Assembly: GCA_907165135.1 (NCBI GenBank)
Contig: OU015566.1
Span: forward strand, 6,370,157-6,434,156
DNA length: 64,000 bases
Reading direction: 5' to 3'
Origin: Oikopleura dioica
Taxonomy: Eukaryota; Chordata; Appendicularia; Copelata; Oikopleuridae
Part shown: piece by piece, positions 1 to 9,871 of the stretch
Layout: every line of letters starts with the position of its first letter
Numbering within the stretch: the stretch's first letter is position 1
The notes under the pieces: model-generated
What the model was told of the DNA's origin: nothing
The model's database searches: none
Seen by the model: the letters and a program-made list of their open reading frames with translations, nothing else
Program-made: the position numbers and the translations under genes

Positions 1-3000
1 TTAGAATCTTCGCCGACGGAGTCAGATTCGAGCATTTCCATTTCGCGGCGTCGCTTGTCTTCGACTTTCTGTTGGTCGAGTCTTTTCTGCGCCTCCGCGA
101 CCTAAAAGGATCAATTCAAAATGAAACATCAACAGACCAGCAATTTACCTTTGCTTTGGCCTTATCTTCATATTCCTTCTTCTCTTCAGCAGAAAGCGCT
201 CGCCAACGCTCTCCGATGATCTTTGACAAATCGCCAAAGCCAGATTGCGGGTTTTCCTCTCGAACTTGTTTATTAACCGCGGCTGTGAAGAGAGTGTATC
301 CAGTTTGAGATAAGCCAGAACCTTTCGTGCTTCCCTTCGTTCTTTTGCCTGTTTTGGGTGTTTCGGTTCGAGAGCTTTGCGTTTGCTGGAAAAAACGATT
401 AAAAAGGGAAGGAAAAAATGATAATTACCTGCATTTGGGGAGTAAACGGCGCTCTCTGTATAGGTACAGGAGAAGAAATTGCCGGATAGCTCGGCCCAGG
501 GGAATTAGCGAATGGATGAGGGCTACAGATGCATTAATTCCTTATGATCTCTCTCTTTTTTGAACTGAGATATACTCGCCAAGTTTGCCGATAAATTGAA
601 AACAAAAACGCCTCGAAGAGAACCCAGAAAATGATCGATTTTAGGACTCGAAATTCGCGCGCATCTCATTCCAAAATCGATAATTTAGGGGTTCCCTTCG
701 AGGGATTTATGGAAAATCTTGGGTTGTTCTTTCGTGTTACCTGTGGGACATTGGCGGCCTCTGAAGATGTGGCATCGGCATTCTATGCATGAATCCCGGC
801 GGTGGAACTGGCGAGCCAGGGTGATGATAAGGCGATCCAGGATGCATCGGCGGACGAGCATGCATTTGCGGCGCAAAACCCGGTCGAGGAGGAAAGCCCT
901 GGTGCGGGTGGTGCTGAGGCTGTTGGTGCTGCGCTGGAGTTGCAGCTCCGTTTTGCTGCGCTTCGAATGTTCGTTTGCGAATTTCCGCTTTGACCATTTG
1001 ATCGAGCCGTGGCGAAGGAGTCGGGAGCAGCGGAATCGGCTTGTCGGTGAAGTAAAAGTACTCGTCGTCGACGACGCGGTTCGACGGAGAATAACGCTTG
1101 AAGCTTCGAATCTTTTTCAGCATCAATTTCGGCTGTCCGTTTTCGATGAATTCTTTGTAGTTCGCCTCGTGGAAGTACACGTGATTTTCCTGGATATTCA
1201 CTGGTCGCATTGTTTGGAAGTCAGGCTTGACGAGGACGCAGCATTTTCCGCGAATCGTATGCATCGGAATTATGTGCTCCGTTCCAGTCATGATGAGTTC
1301 TTTGAAGTGAAAGTTTCGCACTGGCTCGTGTTGGCACTCTTCGGGGCGGTGGTACATAATGGCTTTGCACATGACGTTGTTTTGATGATCCTTCCAGATT
1401 TTGACAATCCTGGCGATTCTTGGCCCGCGGGTGTCGTTTACCGAGAGGTAAACGCAGTCGTCGATTTTGTAGAGAATCGGAGGCATGTTTTGCTGCGGGT
1501 GGGGCATGTGATATTGCAGGAAATAGGTACAGCCGTCGTTGCCAAGGTTGATTTCGGTCTCGATATCTTCTGTTTCTACTTGGAACATGTTTGACATTGC
1601 GTCGACGTCCCATGTCTCGCCGTTTTGCGGGGAAAAGTCTCCTTCTTCACGTCGCTTTTTCAGATCTTCCAGGGAGTCTTCTATATCCCCCAGGCCATAA
1701 GCACAAGCAGGGGAGGAATAAAGCTGTCCGCTTTTTGTCAAAACATCTCGTTTTTCGATAAATTGCTTGTGCAGCTCCAGCGAAAGCTTCCAAATCTCAT
1801 CTCCCGGCTCACATCGTTCGCGAATCGCCTCAAAGAGCGAGAAAACATGTCCTTGATAGACGTCGAGTCTTCTGTATCGCTTCGCGTCAAGCCAAACGCC
1901 AATGTCTCCCAATTTTCTCGGTCGATTTCTCTCCACTGGAATAAAATCGGCGAGGACTTCTTCGATCTTTTGAAAGTTCGAATTCGACAACATGTGTTTC
2001 TGCAAATCGCGCATCATCTGCTGAAGGAAGCTTTGAGGATCCTGAATTTTGAACACTGGATTTGGATCTTCCCGCGTTCCGTTTTCGATCATGTGCAAAC
2101 AGTCGATCGCCACCTTGTGGAGAATCAGCGCATCCTGGTAGATCGTCGAACCGGGCTCGTTATAAATCGTCGCGTTTTCGAAGACAAGTAGGAGTTCTTC
2201 CATGAATTCTTCAATGTTCTTGTAGCCGTTTTCCTCTGGGATTTTTTTCACCCGCGCTTGGATTTTATCCAGATCCATTGGTCGCTTCACGACGCGATAA
2301 TAGTCCGGCAGCTCGATTTTCGATGGCAGCGATTGAAACATCATCGCGAGATTTCGCCCCATTCCGTCTTCTTGCTTATTGACTCGGTGAAGGATGAAAT
2401 CGTACTTGGTCTTTGGTCCGGCTCTCCAGCCAGGTTGAGTCATTGTCTCCGCTTTTCCTACCTTCTCCGGAGTGACAGGGATGTTCTTCTTTTGGCAAAT
2501 CTCTTTGACCTTGTTGGTAGCTACTTGTTCGAGAATATTGGCGTCGATGAAGACTTGGGAGTTTGGCTCGTTGTATTGTTTGGCGTTTTTGCACATAAGA
2601 CTAATGTCCTGCATTAGTTCTTCGAGAGAAGAGTACTGCCCGCTGGAGATCTTTTTGTCGATGCTGCCCATGTCCATCGGCTCCTTGATGATCTGGTAGT
2701 AGTCTGGGTAGATTTCCGGATCGGGTTTGACCATGAAGAGCGCGCAAACTTGCCGCCCGGTTGGATCTTTCTGGCTAAAAAGCGCGTTGTAGACAGATCG
2801 CTGGAGACGATTTCCTTTGGCTCTTTCTTCGTTGTTGTCCTGCGCGGAATTATGCGACTTGCGCCCCTTTTTCTTTGGCTCTTTTTTCTTCGGCGAAGGT
2901 TTTGGCGACGCGGAGCCTTCAGACATTTGATCGCCGAACTGCGCCTCGATCTCGATTCTCTTCGTCCTGGCGACTCGCATCATTTGCGTCGCGTCCATGA

Positions 3001-4133
3001 AGATTTGCGACCCCTCCATGTTGTATTCTCGAGCGTTGTTGCACATGAGCACGATGTCGTCTTCCATCTGCTCGAGGTTTTTGTATCGCCCTTTTATCAC
3101 CTTCTGGCGGATTTTGTCCAACGCGATCGGCTAAAAATGAAGTTATTGTCTAAAAAAGACTACAAAAATTGAATAGGGTAAATGACAGAAGTCTTTCGTA
3201 CCTGTGTAATATCTTCATAATAATCAGGATATTGTTTCTTCGAGGGGAGCTGCAAAAACGGCCCGGAAATCGGGTCTCCATCGCTATCTGTTAGCAGCAC
3301 GATGTTATCAAAGAACAGCGAGTACGGATCATCATTATCTCCGATCACGTAATCGTTTTCATCGTCCGGCCTTTCTGGCTTCACCGACGCCGGTTTCACC
3401 GCAGTCGGTCCCTTTTTCGCCGGAGTTGCTTTTGCCGATTTCGCTGCTTTCGGAGTTTTGGCCGTTTTTCGCGGTCGTGGAATCGGGATTTCTTCCTCAG
3501 ACTCCTCCTCTGCTTCGTCTTCCGATTCCTCTTCGCTGGAACTCGCATTGCTAGCCATTTTCGCCAGCGTCTTTTTGAAAACTGCCCATAGTGCGCAACC
3601 ATCAATATACTCCTGTAGTGGGCTCGGAAACAAAGAATTTGAGCTCAGGAAAAGGTAAGGAAAGCGATTCATAAAAAGCCGCGTAGCGGCTTTGTCAGAA
3701 TAGAAAGAATAGAATAAAAGGGTTTCCTCAGGATTCTATTCAAGTTGTAGAGCCCAGTTCCTTGTCATTTACGTCGTAGAACTTTTTCGCGTTGTCTGTG
3801 AGTAGTTCTACGTCTTTTTGAAAAAGATCGAAATCAGGATACTCGTCGTTTCTTATTTTTCGCTGGATAGTGGAAAGATCAATTGGGGATTCGATGATTT
3901 TGTAGTATTCCGGATTCGAGCGTTTTTGAGGGAGACGGTTGAAAGGAGCGCTGATAAGGTCCCCGCTGTCGTCTAAAATGGGGGTGATAAGCATGGAAGA
4001 TAGAAGGGAAAACTTTACCTTTGTAAGTTTTCATCGCGTCGAAGATTTCTTGGAACTTGGCTGGCTTGAACTTTTTGGGACTTGGGGTGCCCGCGACGGA
4101 GCCACCTTTGCGGCGAGCCCCGCTTTTTCCCAT
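1..4133 (-). CDS. PBRM1: Polybromo (PBRM1-like), PBAF chromatin-remodelling subunit; 3' end off the window
   Basis: Seven exons read on the minus strand: 4133-4019, 3972-3761, 3612-3202, 3130-741, 522-429, 385-149, 101-1 (continues left). All junctions keep phase, giving about 1186 residues so far. Four bromodomains are visible (about residues 25-130, 205-310, 345-455, 485-600). BD2-BD4 carry the acetyl-lysine-binding Tyr-Asn (EYN, QYN, IYN); BD1 has NAKKFY, so the Asn is Tyr, as in vertebrate BD6. A degenerate bromodomain-like stretch follows, then one BAH domain (about 775-905, from GETWDVDAMSNMF), a Pro/His/Met-rich linker and an HMG box (GYTLFTAAVNKQVREEN, then IIGERWRALSAEEKKEYE). In family terms this is the histone-reading subunit of PBAF (SWI/SNF) in the nucleus. 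Vertebrate PBRM1 has six bromodomains and two BAH domains, so this is a reduced version. The stop at 737-739 lies inside a donor site (CACAG/GTAACA) and is probably spliced out. The intron at 3613-3760 is described separately. Confidence 0.93.
3613..3760 (-). mobile_element. Degenerate MITE-A copy acting as a polybromo intron
   Basis: Read on the minus strand this 148-bp intron begins GAACTGGGCTCTACAACTTG and ends TTTCCGAGCCCACTACAG. These match the terminal inverted repeats of the MITE-A copies elsewhere in the window (CTGGGCTCGGCAACCTG and CCGAGCCCAG). It also has the central hairpin AAAGCCGCTACGCGGCTTTT typical of the family. The tetramer AGGA occurs at both borders, as expected for a target duplication, and makes the splice point ambiguous: GA-AG or AG-AC give the same mRNA. 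Excision restores NAKKFYDVNDKEYIDGCALW, with full bromodomain spacing. Confidence 0.8.
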
Positions 4134-4658
4134 TTCGAACTTTTCTGAAGATTTTGAATTTTAACGAACAGAAAATAATAAAGCTTCTCAAAACAAAGAA
4201 AAAATAGATCAATAAGTGTCTGGCAGTAAATATAGAGCCTATCGCGAATTCTTAATGACTCTGAAAAAGAGCTGTTTTCATTTTATCATTTTCTCTTCAC
4301 AAGTCATTCTCTCTTTCGCTTTTTTGTCGAAAAACGAACATTCATTACGCGCTCGATTTCCCGCCCAAAAAAAGCTGAAAATCGCCCACGCGCGCGACCG
4401 TGGGAAAACGCAACGCCCAGGGCTGGAAGCAGAAATCAACGAAGAAAACAGACAAAAAATGCAAAAAATGGAAAATGTCTGAAAACAATCGGAAATCTCT
4501 AATGTTCGAGTTTGTCCATGTTTTACTTCAGTTGTAGATATCGATCGATTATGGGTCCCCCCCCCCGGAGTACAATTCTGAATTGGAAGAAATCTCTAGA
4601 AAAGTTGTTATCTTCTGACTGAAAATGCTGCTAGTTTCAGATAAAGAAATCTTCAAAA
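4134..4658. promoter_or_regulatory. Divergent intergenic region between polybromo and protease 1
   Basis: This 525-bp stretch separates two divergent starts. It holds a C-rich run (4559-4567) and no convincing reading frame. On the plus side GTTTCAG (4634-4640) lies just upstream of the protease ATG. On the minus side ATCTTCAG precedes the polybromo ATG by 11 bases. Both resemble acceptors and could receive a spliced leader, as in other tunicates, or simply end 5' UTR introns. No TATA box was identified. Confidence 0.4.
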
Positions 4659-6325
4659 ATGAGAGTTTTGAGCATTCTCCTGTTTTTTCTTGCGGCAGAT
4701 GCAAAAAGAAAGAAACGAGGAAGAGTCAAGGGAGGAACGAAAGTTAACAGCGCCACCAAATATCCCACTTATGTGGCGCTTGTTAAAAAAAATTTCTTTC
4801 CTTTTTGGTAAGAAAATAATCAAAATTCTTATTTTCAACTTTCTAGCGGCGGATCGATTTTGGACGAAACAACGATCCTTACTGCTGCTCATTGCCTACC
4901 CAGCACTGATCACATCATCGTCTTTGGAACGAACAAACGGGGAAGCACCCTTTCCAGCAGCGAAAAACGCACCAACACGGTCGGAATCAAAAGCGTCAAC
5001 ATCATTGGTAACATCATTGCGGGGAAAAATACGTGGAACAACGACTGGGCTATTGTGAAGTTGGCGAAACCGCTTCAATTCGGACCGACTGTGGCAAAAG
5101 CTGAGCTTGGCACTTGGAAAGAGTTTGAGCAATATGTTTTGGTAAACGATGAATTCAAACTCGTTTTGACTAAGTTTGTGTTTTTAAGAAAGGAAACGAT
5201 AAATGTACTGTAATTGGAAACGGTAGAACGGATGGACAGTATTCAGGTAAACTCGACTACACTGTACTTCTCGATTTAGAATTTAATCATTTTTCAGAGG
5301 TTATGAAAGAAGGCAAAGTCAGCTTCGTAAAACCAAAACCTTCTGTCGGGGGATCCGATCCGCGCCAGCAATGAGACACTGCATGAATCTGGGAGGGAAG
5401 AACTGTTTCGTCTTCAAAAACACGGAAAGAGTGCTTGTCGGTTCTGGTGACTCCGGCGGGCCGATGTTCTGCAAAGGCGACGGTGGCAAAATGAAAGTGT
5501 TTGGAGTTGCCTCTTGGGCGACGAACGGCCCGGCGAGTGACCTTCAAAAAGGGTTCATGGGCTACGCTCCTGTTTTCTCTCCAGAGGCGCAGAAACACCT
5601 CGGCCAGTGGAATCCTCAAAACAGACCGCCGAATGCAAACACTTTCCAGGGCTTCGACAAAATGATGGAATATTATTTTTTCAAGAAAGAACTGCCTGAT
5701 TGGGCGAAAGGCTCTGCATCCTCCTCAGGCTCCTCCTCATCAGGTTATTCAACTGGTTCTTATCAAAGTGGAAGAAGTTCTTCCACTGGATCATCTTACC
5801 AGAGTCAAAATTCGCGCTCGCAAGGCAGGGTTCAATTTTTATGAATTAAAATTGTTCAACCAATTCAAAGAAAAAAAAAACGACAAACCCAAAAAAGGCA
5901 CGACAGGTGGAAAATTGCCCCGATGCTCTTATTGCCCTCCACGAAACAAGCCTCTTCAGGCCCCCAAGAGAAGCCAATACAGTCAGCCTCAGTACAAGCC
6001 ACCACCTTCATATGCCAGAAATCCCCCTTCTCGATCGCCGTATTCCGGCTCTTCTTCATCGAACAACCGATATCCCTCGAGAAAACCAGTTTATAATTCT
6101 CGCAATTCCGGTTACACTGGCAATTCCCGATCGTATAATTCTGGTTCTCCCTCTGGATCATCCTACCAGAATCAATATTCAAAATATTCTCCGAGGAAAC
6201 CATCTTACAATCCTCCGAAATCTGGCTACGGCTCGCGAAATTCTGGCAATTCTGGATCACCAAGCTCAAACGCCCGGCCCAACTATCAAAATCGAATCAG
6301 TGGTCGATACAGACCCGGAGGATAA
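4659..6325 (+). pseudogene. Secreted trypsin-like serine protease 1 with Ser/Tyr/Arg-rich tail, one frameshift
   Basis: Exons 4659-4807, 4847-5141, 5189-5246, 5298-5824 and 5907-6325. Signal peptide MRVLSILLFFLAADA, then a basic stretch and RVKGG in the place of the IVGG activation site. Catalytic residues are present: His in LTAAHC, Asp in NNDWAIVKL, Ser in GDSGGP. The Cys that usually sits four residues before the catalytic Ser is Gly, and the S1-pocket position (six before Ser) is Leu, so specificity is unlikely to be tryptic. The C-terminal third is low complexity (Ser, Tyr, Asn, Arg, Pro). The first three introns are GT-AG; the last is best explained as GC-AG. Within exon 4 the frame breaks at a run of five G (5348-5352): the upstream frame stops at the TGA starting 5372, while the downstream frame continues to GDSGGP. 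One base is missing relative to the paralogue. This may be a real pseudogene or a homopolymer sequencing error. Confidence 0.75.
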
Positions 6326-6501
6326 GAAATCATGTTTTCTACAAATTTCACTGTTTTCTCATTTTAACTGCCCTGTTATCAAAAATAAATATTTTTCGAA
6401 AAATTCAAAATTTCAATTTCAATTTTGCTCGTAAAAATCTCTAGAAAAACTGTTTTCTTCTCGCTAAAATGTCCTCCAGCGTCAGAAAAGAGTGACAAAA
6501 A

Positions 6502-8359
6502 ATGAGATTATTGAGCATTTTTCTTGTTTTTCTAGCGGCTGATGCAAAGAGAAAGAAACGAGGAAGAGTCAGGGGAGGAACAAAAGTTCGCAGTGCAACC
6601 AAATATCCTTCTTACGTCGCGATGTTGCGGTTTAATCAACATTACTGGTAAAGAAAAGTCAAAAATGAGAGATTTATTTTCTCTTTTGAATTTCTCGAAA
6701 ACATGAATGATCAAAAATATTTTAGAACAACAACGAGTTCGACAATTTTTCATCTCAATTTCTAGTGGCGGATCGATTCTGGACGAAACAACGATTCTAA
6801 CCGCCGCCCACTGCAAACCCCGAAACAGTGATCTCGTCGCCTTCGGAACAAACAAGCGAGCGGAACACCTTTCAAGCAGCGAAAAACGCACCAACACGGT
6901 CGGAATCAAAAGCGTCAAGCTGCTCGGCAGAAAGCTCACTGGCAGCTCGCACAGCAAATGGGACGAGAAGATTTGGGACAATGACTGGGCAATCGTAAAA
7001 TTGGCGAAACCGATTCCACTTGGACGAACTGCTGCGAAGGCGGAGCTTGCTACTTGGAAGGAATTCGAGGAAAATTTATTGGTAAGCTCGAATAAACATT
7101 TTTTCTCCAAAACCATTTTCAGAACGGATCAAATAATAAATGCACAATTATTGGCAACGGCATAACAGATGTCAAAGGACAATTTTCAGGTACTAACCGA
7201 TTCTCTTGATTCGGCAACCTGCGAAGAAAACCTGAGTCAGGTTTTGAAGAGCTTAGCGGCTTTTTTGTTTTAGTTCTTCAAAACCTGACTCAGGTTTTCT
7301 TCACAGGTTGCCGAGACCAGACTATTCTATCAACCGTTTTCTTAACCCATTTTTAGAGGTTCTAAAAGAAGGAACAGTGACTTTCGTCTCCGAGAGTCCG
7401 AAAACATCTGGTTTCCGAACAATTTGGAACTGCAACAAGAGATCCGGCAAAAACTGTCTTCTCTTCAGAAACAGCAACAGGGCGATCGTCGGTGCTGGCG
7501 ACTCCGGTGGGCCGATTTTCTGCAAGGGCGACGGTGGCAAAATGAAAACGTACGGAGTTGCTTCCTGGGCCTCGAAAGATGGCAAGTCAGATGATAATAC
7601 TTTGACGATGGGATTTGCGCCTGTTTTTTCGCCTGATGCCCAGAAACACTTTGGCCAGTGGAATCCCCAAAATAGGCCGCCAAATGCCAGCACTTTCAAG
7701 GGTTTTGACGAGTTGATGAATCACATGTTTTTTCCGGAGAAAATGGGCCCTTTCCCTCAGTGGGCCAAAGTTTCCGGATCCTCTTCAACAACAAGATCCT
7801 CCTCCTCACCATCAAAATCATCTTCATCATCGAGATCATCCCATTCATCAAGCGGTAGATCATCGTCATCAGGTTATTCTCGTGGATCTTATGGTAATCA
7901 AAGAAGTTCTGGATCATCCTACAAAAGACCGAATTCGAGCTCACAAGGAGTGGGTTAAATCTTTGCTTTAATATCGACTATATTAGAAAGAGTATAAGCG
8001 TAATAATTTACCGAAAGAGATAACCCCAAAAAGCTTCCTCTAGTGGAAACTCGCCCGGATGCACCTGCCCCCAAGAAAACAAGCCGCCACAGGCTCCCCA
8101 GCGAAAGCAATACAGACAGCCTCAATACAAGTCACCCCCTTCATATGCCCGAAATTCCCCTTCTCGATCGTCGTATTCCGGCTCTTCTTCGTCGAACAAC
8201 AGATATCCGTCGAGAAAGCCCACGTATAATTCTCGCAATTCTGCTTATTCCCGTTCGTATAATTCTGGCTCTGGTTCCCGAAATTTTGGCAACTCTGGAT
8301 CACGTTCGAACTCTCAGCCCAGCTACAGAAATCGAATGAGCGGACAATACAGAGGATAA
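6502..8359 (+). CDS. Secreted trypsin-like serine protease 2 with Ser/Tyr/Arg-rich tail
   Basis: Intact tandem paralogue of the preceding gene: exons 6502-6647, 6766-7081, 7123-7189, 7357-7953 and 8034-8359, about 483 residues. Signal peptide MRLLSIFLVFLAADA, activation-like site RVRGG, His in LTAAHC, Asp in DNDWAIVKL, Ser in AGDSGGP. The S1-pocket position is Ile and the usual preceding Cys is Gly, as in copy 1. The tail is rich in SSSRSS, SSYSGSSSSNNR and YNSRN-like stretches and ends MSGQYRG. Intron 3 (7190-7356) is 167 bp against 51 bp in copy 1 because a MITE-A copy sits in it. For intron 4 a GT-AG solution exists (donor at 7954, acceptor ending 8033). A solution at the position homologous to copy 1 would need an AG-AG intron (7949-8043). 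The tail suggests a structural or adhesive extracellular role, but this is not proven. Confidence 0.85.
7205..7320. mobile_element. MITE-A copy inside intron 3 of protease 2
   Basis: Inverted termini TCGGCAACCTGCGAAGAAAA and TTTTCTTCACAGGTTGCCGA enclose AACCTGAGTCAGGTTTT and its complement. The core carries AGCGGCTTTTTT. It is absent from the same intron of the paralogue at 5247-5297, so the insertion postdates the gene duplication. Confidence 0.85.
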
Positions 8360-8824
8360 AAATTATTTCTTTTAATTTTACTGTTCCCACATTTAAACTG
8401 CCCTATAATCGTCAATATAATATTCTCCTTAGTTTGATATCATTAATTTTCAGCAGGAGCGAGCTCAGACTACTAATTTGGAAGAAAGTGAGTCTGATTG
8501 CTGCTATTAAACAGAATTCGTCTAAAACTCTACTGAGCCGGTAATTTCAGGGCTTAGGCCCCACCGCGCCGGCAAAAAATCACCGCTTGTCGGAAAGTCG
8601 ATTCAATCATAGGATACGCTAACCGAGAAGCCCGCGATTCTTGCTGACATGACGTTGATTTTGTGAGAATCAAGGCTAACTAGTTGTGATTCACAAGTAT
8701 GAGTATCACGGATAATTTCTTCAAAAAATCTGATATGATGTTTGAAGGCTCTATCGGAAGAATACGCCGGTTGGTCTCAGGATCAACTTTTCACTTGTAA
8801 AGGAAGCAGTTTTATATAAAGAGA
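8360..8824. other. Intergenic, no gene seen
   Basis: 465 bp between protease 2 and the lectin gene. A TATATAAA motif lies at 8813-8820, only five bases before the lectin ATG, too close to serve as a conventional TATA box for that start. No repeat family was recognised. Confidence 0.4.
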
Positions 8825-9665
8825 ATGCCTAGTTTTGGAAAATGCGAACTCCCGGAAGACTTGAATCTAGATGAGTACTCGCAAGTTAACAAGTAAGAAT
8901 CTCTCGTTGAACATCAAATTGAAGATATTTTCAGCGATGAAAGACCAGAAGAGCAGACAGCCCCGGGAACAAGTCCCTCCCAATCTCCCCCGCCTTATTT
9001 TTCAGTCGTCGTTAATAATTCTCCGAGTGCACCCTCTACCTCAGAACTTGCAACGGAACAAAAATCATGGATGGAAAAACTAAAGGGCATTTCGATTATT
9101 TTGAAGATAGTTATCGCTCTCTTTACAATCGGAGGAATAGTGACGCCGATAGTCGTTTCAAAAACAAGTCTTCGTTCGGCTCCAGTTTCAATTGAAAAGG
9201 TAGACTACTCTTTCCTTTATTTTATTGTCAATCGTCAAAAAAAAAACGAAATAGATACGATGCGTTGAATTCCGACCGATGACGTCAGATTTTTCTGACT
9301 CGACATTTCCCTCTTCAAAGGCAACCTGTAACCGAATCGGAGGCGAAGTGGCATTTTTCTTGAACCAGCAAGAATTTGAGTTCTTCGAAGACCGAGATCA
9401 TCCTAACGAGGAGTGGTTAGGAATTTTTCGTGTGAATGGAAACCAGTGGTTCACGCCTTTGGGAGAAGAAAGTCCAGTTTTGAATTGGAGAGCGGGCGAA
9501 CCAAGCAACCTTGAAGGCCGCGAAGATTGTGTTCAAAGAAGATCGACTGGTAAATGGAATGACGTTCCTTGCGATTCTTGGAACAGAAGCTTTTCATGCA
9601 GAATAGAAAGAATTCTTAATGCTCCTTCCAAATGCAATGAAAATGAGCTGAAATCTTATCGTTAA
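8825..9665 (+). CDS. Type II membrane C-type lectin
   Basis: Exons 8825-8892, 8935-9199 and 9255-9665 (introns 42 and 55 bp, both GT-AG), 247 residues. The N-terminal ~90 residues are Pro/Ser/Glu-rich without a signal peptide, followed by one hydrophobic segment (ISIILKIVIALFTIGGIV), giving a type II topology with the lectin domain outside. The C-terminal exon is a C-type lectin domain: CVEFRPM, TCNRIGGEVAFF, EEWLGIF, GEPSNLEGREDCV, KWNDVPC and a final CRIE. The sugar-binding EPN tripeptide is EPS here, so Ca-dependent mannose binding is uncertain. A polyadenylation-like AATAAA overlaps the stop. The domain resembles those of the mosaic gene at 37817-41746, suggesting a local family. Confidence 0.85.
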
Positions 9666-9871
9666 ATAAAAGAATTGTGACAACAAAACAAGACACAAGT
9701 ATTTTTTCGCTCTTTTCTCTTCCTTGATTTCTTAAAGTACCATAAAAATTCAGACAAGTCATTTCGTTTATTATCAATATGAGTTCTTTTTAAAGATTTT
9801 CGCGAAAGAATCGATCATATTCTCCAACGCATCGGCGATGATTTCCAACATGTTGACTGTTTGGGTTAAAA

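Noticed and set aside
719-1594. 291-codon plus-strand open frame
   Set aside because: It is antisense to the polybromo BAH/bromodomain exon, which has clear homology; no independent support.
8813-8820. TATA box for the membrane lectin gene
   Set aside because: Only five bases upstream of the ATG; a start site at normal spacing would fall inside the coding region.
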